From Cepaea nemoralis (lineage: Eukaryota; Mollusca; Gastropoda; Stylommatophora; Helicidae), in the NCBI GenBank assembly GCA_014155875.1, contig JACEFZ010015104.1, forward strand, positions 62,001 through 126,000: 64,000 nucleotides of DNA, written 5' to 3'. Positions 55,798 through 64,000 of the stretch are shown here, piece after piece; within the stretch, counting starts at the first letter, position 1, and each line of letters starts with the position of its first letter. A model generated the notes under the pieces. The model was given only the letters and a program-made list of their open reading frames with translations, did no database searches and was not told where the DNA came from. Both the position numbers and the translations under genes were made by a program.

Positions 55798-56039
55798 TAA
55801 GTTCAATTCCCACAAGCGGCAGAAATTATTCTTCTGACCAGTTATAGCTCAGCGGTTGATCCTGCCTCATAAAAATGAATACCAGACAATTGTCAGAATT
55901 TTATGGACATTTGGTTTAAAAAAGTGAGAGTAAGAGAACTGGCCATCTGTCATGGTCTAAAATATGTGAAGACTTAACACTGCATGCCCCAACGACAGCA
56001 TTTGCTGTGGGACTACTTTAATGCTAATCCAGTAATCAG

Positions 56040-56525
56040 GGCATACTGACCAATAAAAAGATGTCAAGTTGAAACGAGAAAAAGAGTGTTGAGGGGATAC
56101 ATAGAGCCTGTTCTTTTATATGGATGTGAAACTTGGACAATGAGCAGTCAAGCTGAAAAACATCTGATGGCTGCAGAAATGTGGTTTCTGAGGAGAATGC
56201 AAAGAATACTATGGACAGACAGAAAAACCAATGACCAAGTACTACAGGAGACAAATTAAAATAATAAATTGATTAGAGAAATTAGACATAGACAGTCGAA
56301 AGTTTTTAGACATGTTATGAGAAGAAATGAATTGGAGAACTTGGTGACAACTGGCAAGATCGAAGGGGACAGACCAAGGGGAAGACCGAGAAGTAAAAAC
56401 CTGGATGGCTTTGCCACGTGGCATGGTCGAGACAGGAACACTGAGCTGATCCACAACTCTGGTAATTGAGTGAAATGGCGAGTCATGACCGCCCATGCTT
56501 TCTGGCATGGCACATGATTGATTGA
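56040..56525 (+). pseudogene. RT-LINE C-terminal fragment with (ATTG)n tail
   Basis: It closely matches 14820-15305, including PVLLYGCETWTMSSQAEKHL, VFRHVMRRNELENLVTTG and the GATTGATTGA end. Frameshifts at about 56065 and 56265. Confidence 0.8.
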
Positions 56526-56769
56526 ATAATCAGAGACAGTAACTTTCAGGAACTGTGTGTGTAATTTTTCAGTTGGTTATACTTTTTAAATACTTCTTGT
56601 ATAACTATGTCTTCTTCTGCTACTGCTGACTTTCACCTCCCAATAGAGACATAGTCCCTCGACCAATCCACGCCAAGCTCTTTGTAATATTTTTTATGAT
56701 TAGTTGGATTTTGAAGCTAGACTTTTTTATAGGATAAGGTAGCCAGTCTCACACCAACCCTCCTACCTA

Positions 56770-56990
56770 TAAGAAAACGCAAGGAGAGGAAGAAGAAGAT
56801 GAGGAAGGGGAAGAAGAAAAGGATGAAGAGGAAGAAGATGATGAGCAAGAGAAAGAAGAGGATGAAGAAGAAGAAATGGAAGAGGAAGAAGATGAAGAAG
56901 GATATGATGAGGAAGAAGAAGAAAATGAAGAGGAAGAGGAACAAGAAGCAGCAGCTGCAGAAGAAGAAGTAGAAGAAGAAGAATCAAGTA
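56770..56990. repeat. Imperfect (GAA/GAT/GGA)n
   Basis: Purine-rich, 220 bp. The Glu-rich ORF is not convincing as a gene. Confidence 0.8.
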
Positions 56991-57097
56991 GCAGTATCTT
57001 GCAAAGAAGTTTTTGCTGCTTCATAAATTATTCTTCTAATGATATTATTGGTTTGTGTTGCTTCTCTTTGCTTCTCTTAAGGGCTGTGGTAAGAGAC

Positions 57098-57420
57098 TGG
57101 TAAGTGGTCATCTTAACAGACGATAGTTTGTAAAACGAAGTTAAACCTCTCCATAGCACAAAGCCTGGGTGGAATTTAGAGACCATGTATTGCCCATGCA
57201 ACAAGCATCTCTCTCGGCCAGCTTCAAAGGAAAGGTAGAACCAATACATCTGGAACAAGACAAGCTGCAGAAGCTGCCGGATCAGAAAAGCAAAGCTCTA
57301 ACTCTCCGCCTGTCGGAGCTTCCATCCAAGACCAGGTTCTTATCAAGACTTAGGGCCTGATCTACCCTGCCATGACATTTAGTCTTTAGGTTGCATTTCC
57401 TTGTAATATGGGCCAGTGGT
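57098..57420 (+). repeat. SINE family E copy (intron 7)
   Basis: From TAAGTGGTCATCTTAACAGACG to GCATTTCCTTGTAA. Well preserved to its 3' end. Confidence 0.7.
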
Positions 57421-58050
57421 AACACATAGATGATAACTATGTGTTATAACAGTATAGGTTGGAAAAATATATCACAGAAATAATTAACCGTAAACTTCAA
57501 TAATACATGAAAACTTAAAGAGACAAACATTCTACACAAAAAATGAGAAAATCTCAATCCTTTAAGTGTTTAATATATAGATTTTGACTACATTCCTGTA
57601 ATCTTTGCCAGGTACCAAAAGAAAATCCGCACTGATCACACAAACATGGTACATGGCTTTGTCAACTCAAGATATGCTACATTTATTTACAAGAGAAGTC
57701 TGGCTCAGTAGATGAACAAGGAAATTGGCCAAACTTTTTGTAATGAAATAGCTCAACCAAAAGCCAGTGAGACCATCAGTAATCTAAACAGGACAAACTG
57801 GTCTAATTGTCCAGTTTTGAAATTCGACTAGATTCAGTGACCACATCAGTACTGGCATGCATCTATGTGCAGACAATGTTCTCGCCCTTATGAAAGAACT
57901 GACCACCGCCTCTTCTTCCTCTTCTTCATTCTTCTTCCTCTTCATTCTAGGCGAGTGTGTCACACCTAGTTAGGCACCTTGAGGGTCAGTATGTGCCACT
58001 TTGGCATGTATCTGTATACAGATACCTTCCTTAGACAAATTCTAACTAAT
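57421..58050. other. Intronic sequence, nothing recognised to about 57950, then dispersed repeat
   Basis: The right part (from 57950) resembles 47570-47800. Confidence 0.4.
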
Positions 58051-58053
58051 ACA

Positions 58054-58202
58054 GGTGTATTTGTAATGACTGTGCAGTGTTTGAAAATTGCCTGGTCCAA
58101 GTTTTGTATTACCTATTATGTTGCATGAACTTTACAGACGGTGAATAAAAAACTTGGACCGGCAATATTTTCAAACATTGCACAGTCATTTAAAATACAC
58201 CC
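58054..58202. repeat. 149-bp imperfect inverted repeat (hairpin/MITE-like)
   Basis: Arms 58054-58110 and 58144-58202 pair over about 55 bp (GGTGTATTT-AATGACTGTG ... TCCAAGTTTT) with few mismatches, around a 33-bp loop. It interrupts the dispersed repeat shared with 47570-47800. Confidence 0.8.
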
Positions 58203-58394
58203 TATATAATGGGCTCTATCTATCCATAGGTAAGTTTTCTTTCCTAATAAATTTGCAGGGATGTGACCTTACAACCTACACTTGATCAATGTTATAGAAC
58301 TTTTAATGATTACATAGATCAATCAGCACCGATCTGTGATATGGTAGTATACCCTGGCCGCCTTTACTTCCCAAATAATTTCAGGTATTCATGC

Positions 58395-58515
58395 TGGCCT
58401 GGGAGCCCAGCTTCATTAACACAAATTTGAATCCACCCCGATGTGGATGGAACCCCTGACCACCGGGTCAGTAGGTGAGTGTCTTGTCTCTATGCCACCA
58501 CGCCTCCCTGACTAG
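58395..58515 (-). repeat. tRNA-like SINE head fragment
   Basis: Minus strand: GGCGTGGTGGCATAGAGACA and GGGGTTCCATCC resemble boxes A and B. No full cloverleaf. Confidence 0.45.
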
Positions 58516-58537
58516 ACACTTGTTTTTTTTTTTTTTT

Positions 58538-58767
58538 TGTGCATATCCTTTTTTCAGGACTTCACTGTCAACACCAGCATTTTACTGCTGTTGTTGATGT
58601 CTTGGCAAGTTTACGTTCAGTAGTTGCTTTCTGAATAACCGGCTCCCATACCAACTCCTTAAAACTCAGCGCAATGCAGTCTGCTGCCAAATCGGTAACA
58701 GCAGTGTTTCGAACGCGGGTAGGCGGAAATTACGAATCGTGTCCATAACCCCTTCGCCATGGCGACC
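58538..58767 (-). repeat. SINE family C copy (intron 7)
   Basis: A run of T (58519-58539) is its reversed A tail. Head at right. Confidence 0.75.
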
Positions 58768-58824
58768 AGCAGCAAGACACTACCGTTTAATTATATGTTT
58801 GTTTGTTTGTTGTTCCTCGTACAG

Positions 58825-58877
58825 GCCAATAAAGTCACACCAAGCAAGCAGGAGCGAAGTAATGGAGACAATCCAAA
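58825..58877 (+). CDS. ZDHHC1: ZDHHC1/11-like, exon 8
   Basis: Short tail exon after CTCGTACAG: ANKVTPSKQERSNGDNP then AA|GTAAGT. Phase 0 in, phase 2 out, consistent with both neighbours. Lys/Asn/Ser-rich, no motif. Confidence 0.7.
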
Positions 58878-58949
58878 GTAAGTTTCCCATGTTTGTTGTT
58901 AGGATCATCATCATTGCCAAGAGGTGACTATGTAAGGTCAAATGGGCTA

Positions 58950-59060
58950 CAACATGGATGACAAAACTGCAAACAACAACAACTTGGCTTGCTCACACAG
59001 TAGTCTGGCAGATACTGAGATGAATGCGCGTAACACAACTCATGGCGGCAGCTGAAATAT
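58950..59060. repeat. About 100-bp dispersed direct repeat, copy 1
   Basis: ACATGGATGACAAAACTG ... CTCATGGCGGCAGCTGAAAT recurs at 59693-59795 with a 20-bp gap. Confidence 0.75.
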
Positions 59061-59114
59061 AGTTTATTCTTGAAGGATATAGACCAAGCAAACTTCACTT
59101 TCTCTAACATATAT

Positions 59115-59290
59115 TCTCAAGTTCACATCTTACACGATCGCCAGAGTAGTGGATCAGCTCTGTGTTCTTGTCCCAATCATGCCAAGCGATCAAGCCATCT
59201 AGATATTTACTTCTCTGCCTTCCCTTGTTCTTTCCCTCTCTATCTTACCAGTTGTCACTAAGTTCTCTAGTTTATTTCTTCTCTTGTACC
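59115..59290 (-). pseudogene. LINE C-terminal fragment
   Basis: Same family as 48869-49080 (reversed, GATCAAGCCATCTAGATATT). Confidence 0.55.
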
Positions 59291-59424
59291 CTGTCTGTGA
59301 AGTATTAGACCTTCACATATTCCAGTCCATGACATCATGATGTGAGTGGCTAGTTTGACACTTCACTGTCTTTCCTCCCTAGAAAATTATTCGGCACCCA
59401 TTTCTATGAAGCAGAGCTGTACTG

Positions 59425-59520
59425 GTTGAAGAAAAAGAATCCCGCCACTTCTGGGAATTGAACTCAGACCATTGTCATGGTAGGCAAGCACATGACCACT
59501 AAATCACTGCGGGTGTTAAC
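59425..59520 (-). repeat. tRNA-like SINE head
   Basis: Minus strand GCAGTGATTTAGTGGTCATG and GAGTTCAATTCCC. It lacks a paired acceptor stem, so not called a tRNA. Confidence 0.5.
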
Positions 59521-59692
59521 AATAAAAAACAGTCAAACGGCCACCAGGATTATATTTAATTTAGTGGCCAATTGACATGTGCTGGCACCCCTTTCACTTG
59601 AGTAAAAGTAAACAAGCTCTTGACCTCCTTACATGGTGCTTGCCCTATATTTATATAGATAATTTGTTCTTAGTGGGCGATATTAATTAATA

Positions 59693-59795
59693 TGACATGG
59701 ATGAAAAAACTGTAAACAACAACAACTTGGCTCACTTGCAGATACTGAGATGAATGCGCGTAACATAACTCATGGCGGCAGTCGAAATATATCGT
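59693..59795. repeat. About 100-bp dispersed direct repeat, copy 2
   Basis: Partner of 58950-59060. Confidence 0.75.
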
Positions 59796-59879
59796 TACGA
59801 CATGGATTTTCGTTACATTTATCACAGCCCACCTTTATTTCCTAGGACAATTTTTGGTATCCATCTTCGGGTGGGTTGA

Positions 59880-60190
59880 TTTGGAAGTCAAGGTTAAACT
59901 TAACAAGCTATCTCGTCGGGGATTTGAACACATTTTTCTTCTTCTTTCGTTCGCTTGAAATATGTCTATATCTGCAATGTCGTCTCTTGCATGAATTGAA
60001 CTGTTTTTTTCAGTTCACACAGTGGTCCATAGAGTTTATCTTCCACCGTCGTCTCTCTAGGCCAGAAGGTTTGCCTAGATATGTTATATTTTGGGCAGTC
60101 TTGGAGTATGTGCTCTGCTGTCTGCGTCGCCAATCCACATGTGCACATGGCTATTTGAACACATATCCACCGGGCTGGCACGCAAGCATG
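59880..60190 (-). pseudogene. RNase H-LINE C-terminal fragment
   Basis: The minus frame reads CTCGLATQTAEHILQDCPKY then FWPRETTVEDKLYG, the Cys-containing LINE C-terminus also seen at 24870-25589. Confidence 0.7.
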
Positions 60191-60231
60191 CTAGCCACTG
60201 TGGCACCACGACTCCCTTTCCCTTTATCTTT

Positions 60232-60478
60232 TTTTTTTTTTTTGCATTTCCTTCACAGGACATCGCTGTCAACAGCAGCATCTTTCAGCTGTCTGTTGAT
60301 TTCTTGGCAAGATTATGCTCAGTAGTTTGCCATTGCTTTCTGAGCGGCCGGCTCAGTATCCCGCAAGTCACCAGCGGGGGTCGAACCGCTCCCAGTTCTC
60401 TCCCACTATGAGACTCTGCGTGATAAACGGGATTACGGAGAAAGTGTTGTAACCCCTCAGCCAGAGAGACCGGCTTCC
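60232..60478 (-). repeat. SINE family C copy (intron 8)
   Basis: T14 at 60228-60241 is the reversed A tail. Head (CGGTCTCTCTGGCTGAGGGG reversed) at right. Confidence 0.75.
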
Positions 60479-60599
60479 CTTTATCAATACGTGAAATTAA
60501 GAGTATACAAAACAAAGATAACAAGAAGTTAAGATTTCACAATCTGGTTTTAATTTATGGCAGATACAAGTGCATTTCAAATGTGTGATTATTTCCTAG

Positions 60600-60742
60600 G
60601 GCAGATGAAGATTTGAGGCACTACCAGAAAAAACTGGAGGTGTCGGAGATGGTTGAAAGAGGGGAGACCCCACCTCCACATGCGACCCCGATTAGGGACA
60701 AGAACCTACAGCGGGGTGTTGCTGGGAGGAAGAGTGGCCAAG
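60600..60742 (+). CDS. ZDHHC1: ZDHHC1/11-like, exon 9
   Basis: After TTTCCTAG the first G completes a Lys codon. It reads ADEDLRHYQKKLEVSEMVER then GETPPPHATPIRDKNL and GRKSGQ, ending CAAG|GTGAAT (phase 1). A second donor nine bases on (60752, GTGAGT) keeps the same phase. Cytosolic tail with no known domain. Confidence 0.75.
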
Positions 60743-60999
60743 GTGAATTTTGTGAGTTGATGTATTATCTTTTTTTTTTCCATGTGTAAAATTTATGACC
60801 AGTGAAAGATTGTGTCCTAGATGTGTGAGCTTTGTAGAGTTATCTCTCTTGCATGTGTGAGTTTTGCAGAGTTATCTGTCTTACATGTGTGAGCTTTGCA
60901 GATATATCTGTCTTGAACAAATGAGCTTTGCAAAGTCTTAGATATGTAAGGATTATTACTATTTTTCTTTCTCCTTCATGTCAAGGTCTCACATCCGAG

Positions 61000-61138
61000 G
61001 TTGCGACGCGTTGTCTGTACCAACGCCAGACAACATAACAACACGCAACCCTGATGTGATGTTAAACACTGCAGAGAGAACGCGGCGTCTTCGACGACGC
61101 CCGGATAAGCAGCCAAGCACAGCAATTGCTGTCCAGAA
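61000..61138 (+). CDS. ZDHHC1: ZDHHC1/11-like, tentative exon 10
   Basis: After a pyrimidine tract, CATCCGAG|GT gives an open frame: CDALSVPTPDNITTRNPDVM then LNTAERTRRLRRRPDKQPST. It closes at CAGAA|GTGACGT. Entry phase 1 and exit phase 2 link exon 9 to an exon 11 starting at 63627. GC content is higher than the surrounding intron. An Arg-rich tail is plausible for ZDHHC1, but no homologous motif confirms it. Confidence 0.5.
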
Positions 61139-61315
61139 GTGACGTAATAGATCAAGGAGGTGTAAGGGAGAGAGGAAGGTCAATCTTTACAAGGAAAACC
61201 TGAGTGGGATGGGCATTGAGCAAAGAAATGGGAGAGTACATAGACAGAGAAGTGGAAATGACAAGTGAGAGTTGAGAGAGTTAAAATAAATTTAAATAAA
61301 ATTTAAGATTTTTGT

Positions 61316-61585
61316 TTTGCGCTTGCTTACTTTTGAATTCAAGCGTAGTCCATACATGTGCTACTATTTCTAGTGCATTTGAGTGATTTTTGCGTGTGGA
61401 TTAGCTTTTTCTATTACCATTGTCCCTCACCATCAGGTGAACATACTCTGACTTTCAAGTCAAGAGTGAGAAGTCAGCAATTTAGTCCAACTGACCAGTG
61501 TAGGGCTTGAACCCGCTACCTCAACATCAGCACACTGAAAGTTTAAGAGCAAACACTCTTATCCATTCAGCCATTCTGACCTCCA
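61316..61585 (-). repeat. SINE family D copy
   Basis: Lacks about 15 bp in the middle. Head on the minus strand at the right. Confidence 0.7.
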
Positions 61586-62004
61586 AAAATGTAAGATCAA
61601 GTGATGCTGTGTTGGACATTGGGGCCACTTGGCGAAGAGGACTCTCAACTGATGAATAAGGTGGTTTTCTAAAGTCTCTTGTTCTCTTTCATGAGATGTG
61701 CCAGGTTTAGTGGTCATCACCAGAATATTAGACACACTATAATGATTCACACTGTTGACACTTGTGGACAGCGGTTTATGCGCACCACTGTTAATATCTT
61801 AAAGATGTTGCCAAGCGCAAGCCTGTTTCAATAGGAATTGTTATTCTTGTGGTATCCTGACATCACAGACTTCGAAGCAGGGGCTGGTTTTTTCAAGAGA
61901 TGGACACTATACTTAAAATCCACATGATCCACAAATTCCATAAATTGTTTTGTTAAGAATTCTCTTGAATAATTTTAATAATACTATTAATTTATTGTTG
62001 CTGT

Positions 62005-62190
62005 TGAAAGCATACATGATGAGGTCGACGTGGTCAAAAGGATTAAACTTCTCGCTCTTAAACTTTCGGTGAGCTGATGGTGGTGTAGCGGGTTCAACCT
62101 CTACACTGGTCAGTTGGATTTAAATGTTGACTTCTCATCCTTGACTTGAGGGTGTGAATTACAAGTACCTCAGAAGTCGGAGTGGGTTCT
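62005..62190 (+). repeat. SINE family D fragment
   Basis: Plus orientation, starting inside the tRNA-like head (CTCTTAAACTTTCGGTGAGC). Confidence 0.65.
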
Positions 62191-62224
62191 TTCCGATGGA
62201 CACAGAAAAGTGAGAAAACCCCTT

Positions 62225-62345
62225 AACTGATTCAGTGCCCCCAAAACAAGTAGGTTTGGACTAAACGTGGTACATAATGAAAGGGACAAGTATTATAATG
62301 TACACTTTCGTTCACCGAGCATTAAAATTGCATTTGATGCTATGA
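62225..62345. repeat. TTAA-element left-end fragment
   Basis: TTAACTGATTCAGTGCCCCC and GTTTGGACTAAACG match the left end at 50611-50665. The internal ATTAAAATTGC resembles 52946. No right end seen. Confidence 0.5.
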
Positions 62346-62439
62346 AACAAAACAAATAACACAAAGACCTTAGTATGGCGATATGTCCTCCTTCTGTACA
62401 AATGGGAAGTCACATGTGGTGATATCTTTCTACACTGAA

Positions 62440-63278
62440 CCAGTGAACCTGTGATGTGGAGTGAAGTGGAAACAAAGAACCACAAGCAAACACAATGTTC
62501 ACCAATAGCCAAGAATGCCTGAACGGGGGACACTAGTAATAGGAGAGCTGAGATTGCAGAGCCTTGAGGTAACCAGTTAACCTGTGATGTGGAGTGAAGT
62601 GGAAACAAAGAACCACAAGCAAACACGTGATGTGGAGTGAAGTGGAAACAAAGAACCACAAGCAAACACAATGTTCACCAATAGCCAAGAATGCCTGAAC
62701 GGGGGACACTAGTAATAGGAGAGCTGAGATTGCAGAGCCTTGAGGTAACCAGTTAACCTGTGATGTGGAGTGAAGTGGAAACAAAGAACCACAAGCAAAC
62801 ACGTGATGTGGAGTGAAGTGGAAACAAAGAACCACAAGCAAACACAATGTTCACCAATAGCCAAGAATGCCTGAACGGGGGACACTAGTAATAGGAGAGC
62901 TGAGATTGCAGAGCCTTGAGGTAACCAGTTAACCTGTGATGTGGAGTGAAGTGGAAACAAAGAACCACAAGCAAACACGTGATGTGGAGTGAAGTGGAAA
63001 CAAAGAACCACAAGCAAACCCAATGTTCACCAATAGCCAAGAATGCCTGAACGGGGGACACTAGTAATAGGAGAGCTGAGATTGCAGAGCCTTGAGGTAA
63101 CCAGTTAACCTGTGATGTGGAGTGAAGTGGAAACAAAGAACCACAAGCAAACACGTGATGTGGAGTGAAGTGGAAACAAAGAACCACAAGCAAACACAAT
63201 GTTCACCAATAGCTAAGAATGCCTGAATGGGGGACACTAGTAATAGGAGAGCTGAGATTGCAGAGCCTTGAGGTAATC
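62440..63278. repeat. 176-bp tandem array, about five units
   Basis: Each unit holds a doubled 43-bp subunit (GTGATGTGGAGTGAAGTGGA...) and an 89-bp spacer with GGGGACACTAGTAATAGGAG. Copies are 98-99% alike by eye. It is inside the last visible intron, and the minus ORFs are by-products. Confidence 0.95.
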
Positions 63279-63324
63279 CCGAGGTAATACTGTACACCTA
63301 CAAAGTCCATGAATCTAAAAGTTA

Positions 63325-63560
63325 GTTGCATATCCTTTACAGGACATCGCAGTCAACCCCAGCATTTTGTGGCTGTTTGTCATCTCTTGGTAAATTTACG
63401 TTCAGTAGTTTTCCATGGATTTCTGAACATCCGGCACCCATACCATTTTATAAAAATCTAAAGCAGGGCAGTCTGCTGCCAAATTGCCCGCAGCTGTATT
63501 TCTAACCCTGTATGCGAGATGACAAACTGTGTCTGTAACTCTTTCGCCACGGAGTAGGCC
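63325..63560 (-). repeat. SINE family C copy (last intron)
   Basis: Head at right (CTCCGTGGCGAAAGAGTTAC reversed), 65 bp before the last exon. Confidence 0.75.
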
Positions 63561-63626
63561 CATGAACCTAAGCGAATGAATATATAACAAATAGCGTGAT
63601 GCTAGACATTTCTGATTGTTTCAGAG

Positions 63627-64000
63627 GCAGATGATCCTTCCACAGGCGAACCAGAACGGTCATGTGAGGAATCCAGAATATTCTAGATTGAAGAGACCTT
63701 TACCTTTGCCTCATTTACAGAAAGGCCTCTCTGTGTTGTCGTCTGCTGATGTTCAGTGCCACACGGAGTCTGACTACCCACCAAATCTACTTTCCTGCCG
63801 AAACCAAGGGCAGGACAAACACACATCGGGATATACTGTCCTGGACAATGAATCTCCCACTGCTAAATTATCTTCTCATGAACCTAGCATGGGTGACAAT
63901 CCAGACATGAGCTACAGCTCAAGTTTAAAGACTCTTCCTTTGACACCTATCCCAAAGTCAAAATGGCAGCAGCAGATTCCTCCGTTGGACCTGAGTTCCT
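63627..64000 (+). CDS. ZDHHC1: ZDHHC1/11-like, exon 11 (partial): C-terminal tail
   Basis: An open frame of 124 codons to the window edge, after GTTTCAG at 63624. If exon 10 is right, entry is at CAGAG|GCAG (63627, phase 2). The stronger CAG|AGG site (63625) would need phase 0. It reads MILPQANQNGHVRNPEYSRL, then a Ser/Pro-rich tail ending LPLTPIPKSKWQQQIPPLDL. No membrane segment, as expected for the cytosolic C-terminus. The stop lies beyond the window. Confidence 0.7.

Noticed and set aside
59425..59520. Possible tRNA-Gly gene (minus)
   Set aside because: The acceptor stem does not pair; called a SINE head.
62440..63278. Family of 104-codon minus-strand genes
   Set aside because: The identical ORFs repeat every 176 bp with the tandem array and include no start context or domain.

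Overview
This is a stretch of a repeat-rich metazoan nuclear genome. The split genes with multi-kilobase introns, the absence of bacterial-type operons, and the mixture of RNase H-bearing LINEs, tRNA-derived SINEs and a Gypsy element point to an invertebrate. A mollusc is my best guess, but that is an inference from overall style and I cannot name a species.

Host genes. (1) On the minus strand a 66-bp first coding exon at 6005-6070 looks like the N-terminus of an importin-4-type HEAT protein. A weak candidate first exon faces the other way at 6663-6695, so this may be a divergent promoter region. (2) From 39157 to the right edge, the plus strand carries a ZDHHC1/ZDHHC11-like palmitoyltransferase gene in about eleven exons spread over 25 kb, continuing past the window. 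Its catalytic DHHC exon (46396-46498) contains one extra T that breaks the frame. (3) A complete tRNA-Leu(CAG) gene lies antisense in intron 2 (40950-41033).

Mobile DNA. The centrepiece is a full-length, very young Gypsy-superfamily LTR retrotransposon (26208-34522). Its LTRs are about 1.6 kb and nearly identical, the target duplication is CCTCT, the primer site matches tRNA-Pro, and one 1500-codon ORF has the order gag-protease-integrase-RT-RNase H. Integrase before RT is the Copia order, seen in the Gmr1-like branch of Gypsy. The element split an older RNase H LINE (25590-26207 and 34528-35460). Around it lie many LINE pieces, at least seven SINE-like families, a short (GAA)n-tailed retroposon family (four copies, each with its own target duplication), and two non-autonomous TTAA-flanked DNA elements (41061-41755 and 50615-53074).

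Tandem DNA. Several long microsatellites start exactly where a LINE or SINE 3' tail ends: (GAA)n, (GAT)n and a roughly 205-unit (TCG)n. A 73-bp minisatellite at 12.36-14.40 kb is an amplified LINE C-terminus. Inside the ZDHHC gene, short tandem arrays begin on or beside splice sites of exons 3 and 6.

Layout: 1-3.5 kb I-like LINE (minus); 3.5-6.1 kb importin-4-like 5' end and intron; 6.3-25.6 kb LINE/SINE wreckage with minisatellites; 25.6-35.5 kb LINE with nested Gypsy; 35.5-39.1 kb SINEs and unassigned DNA; 39.1-64 kb ZDHHC gene with repeat-filled introns. Most long ORFs outside the Gypsy and LINE genes are simple-sequence artefacts.
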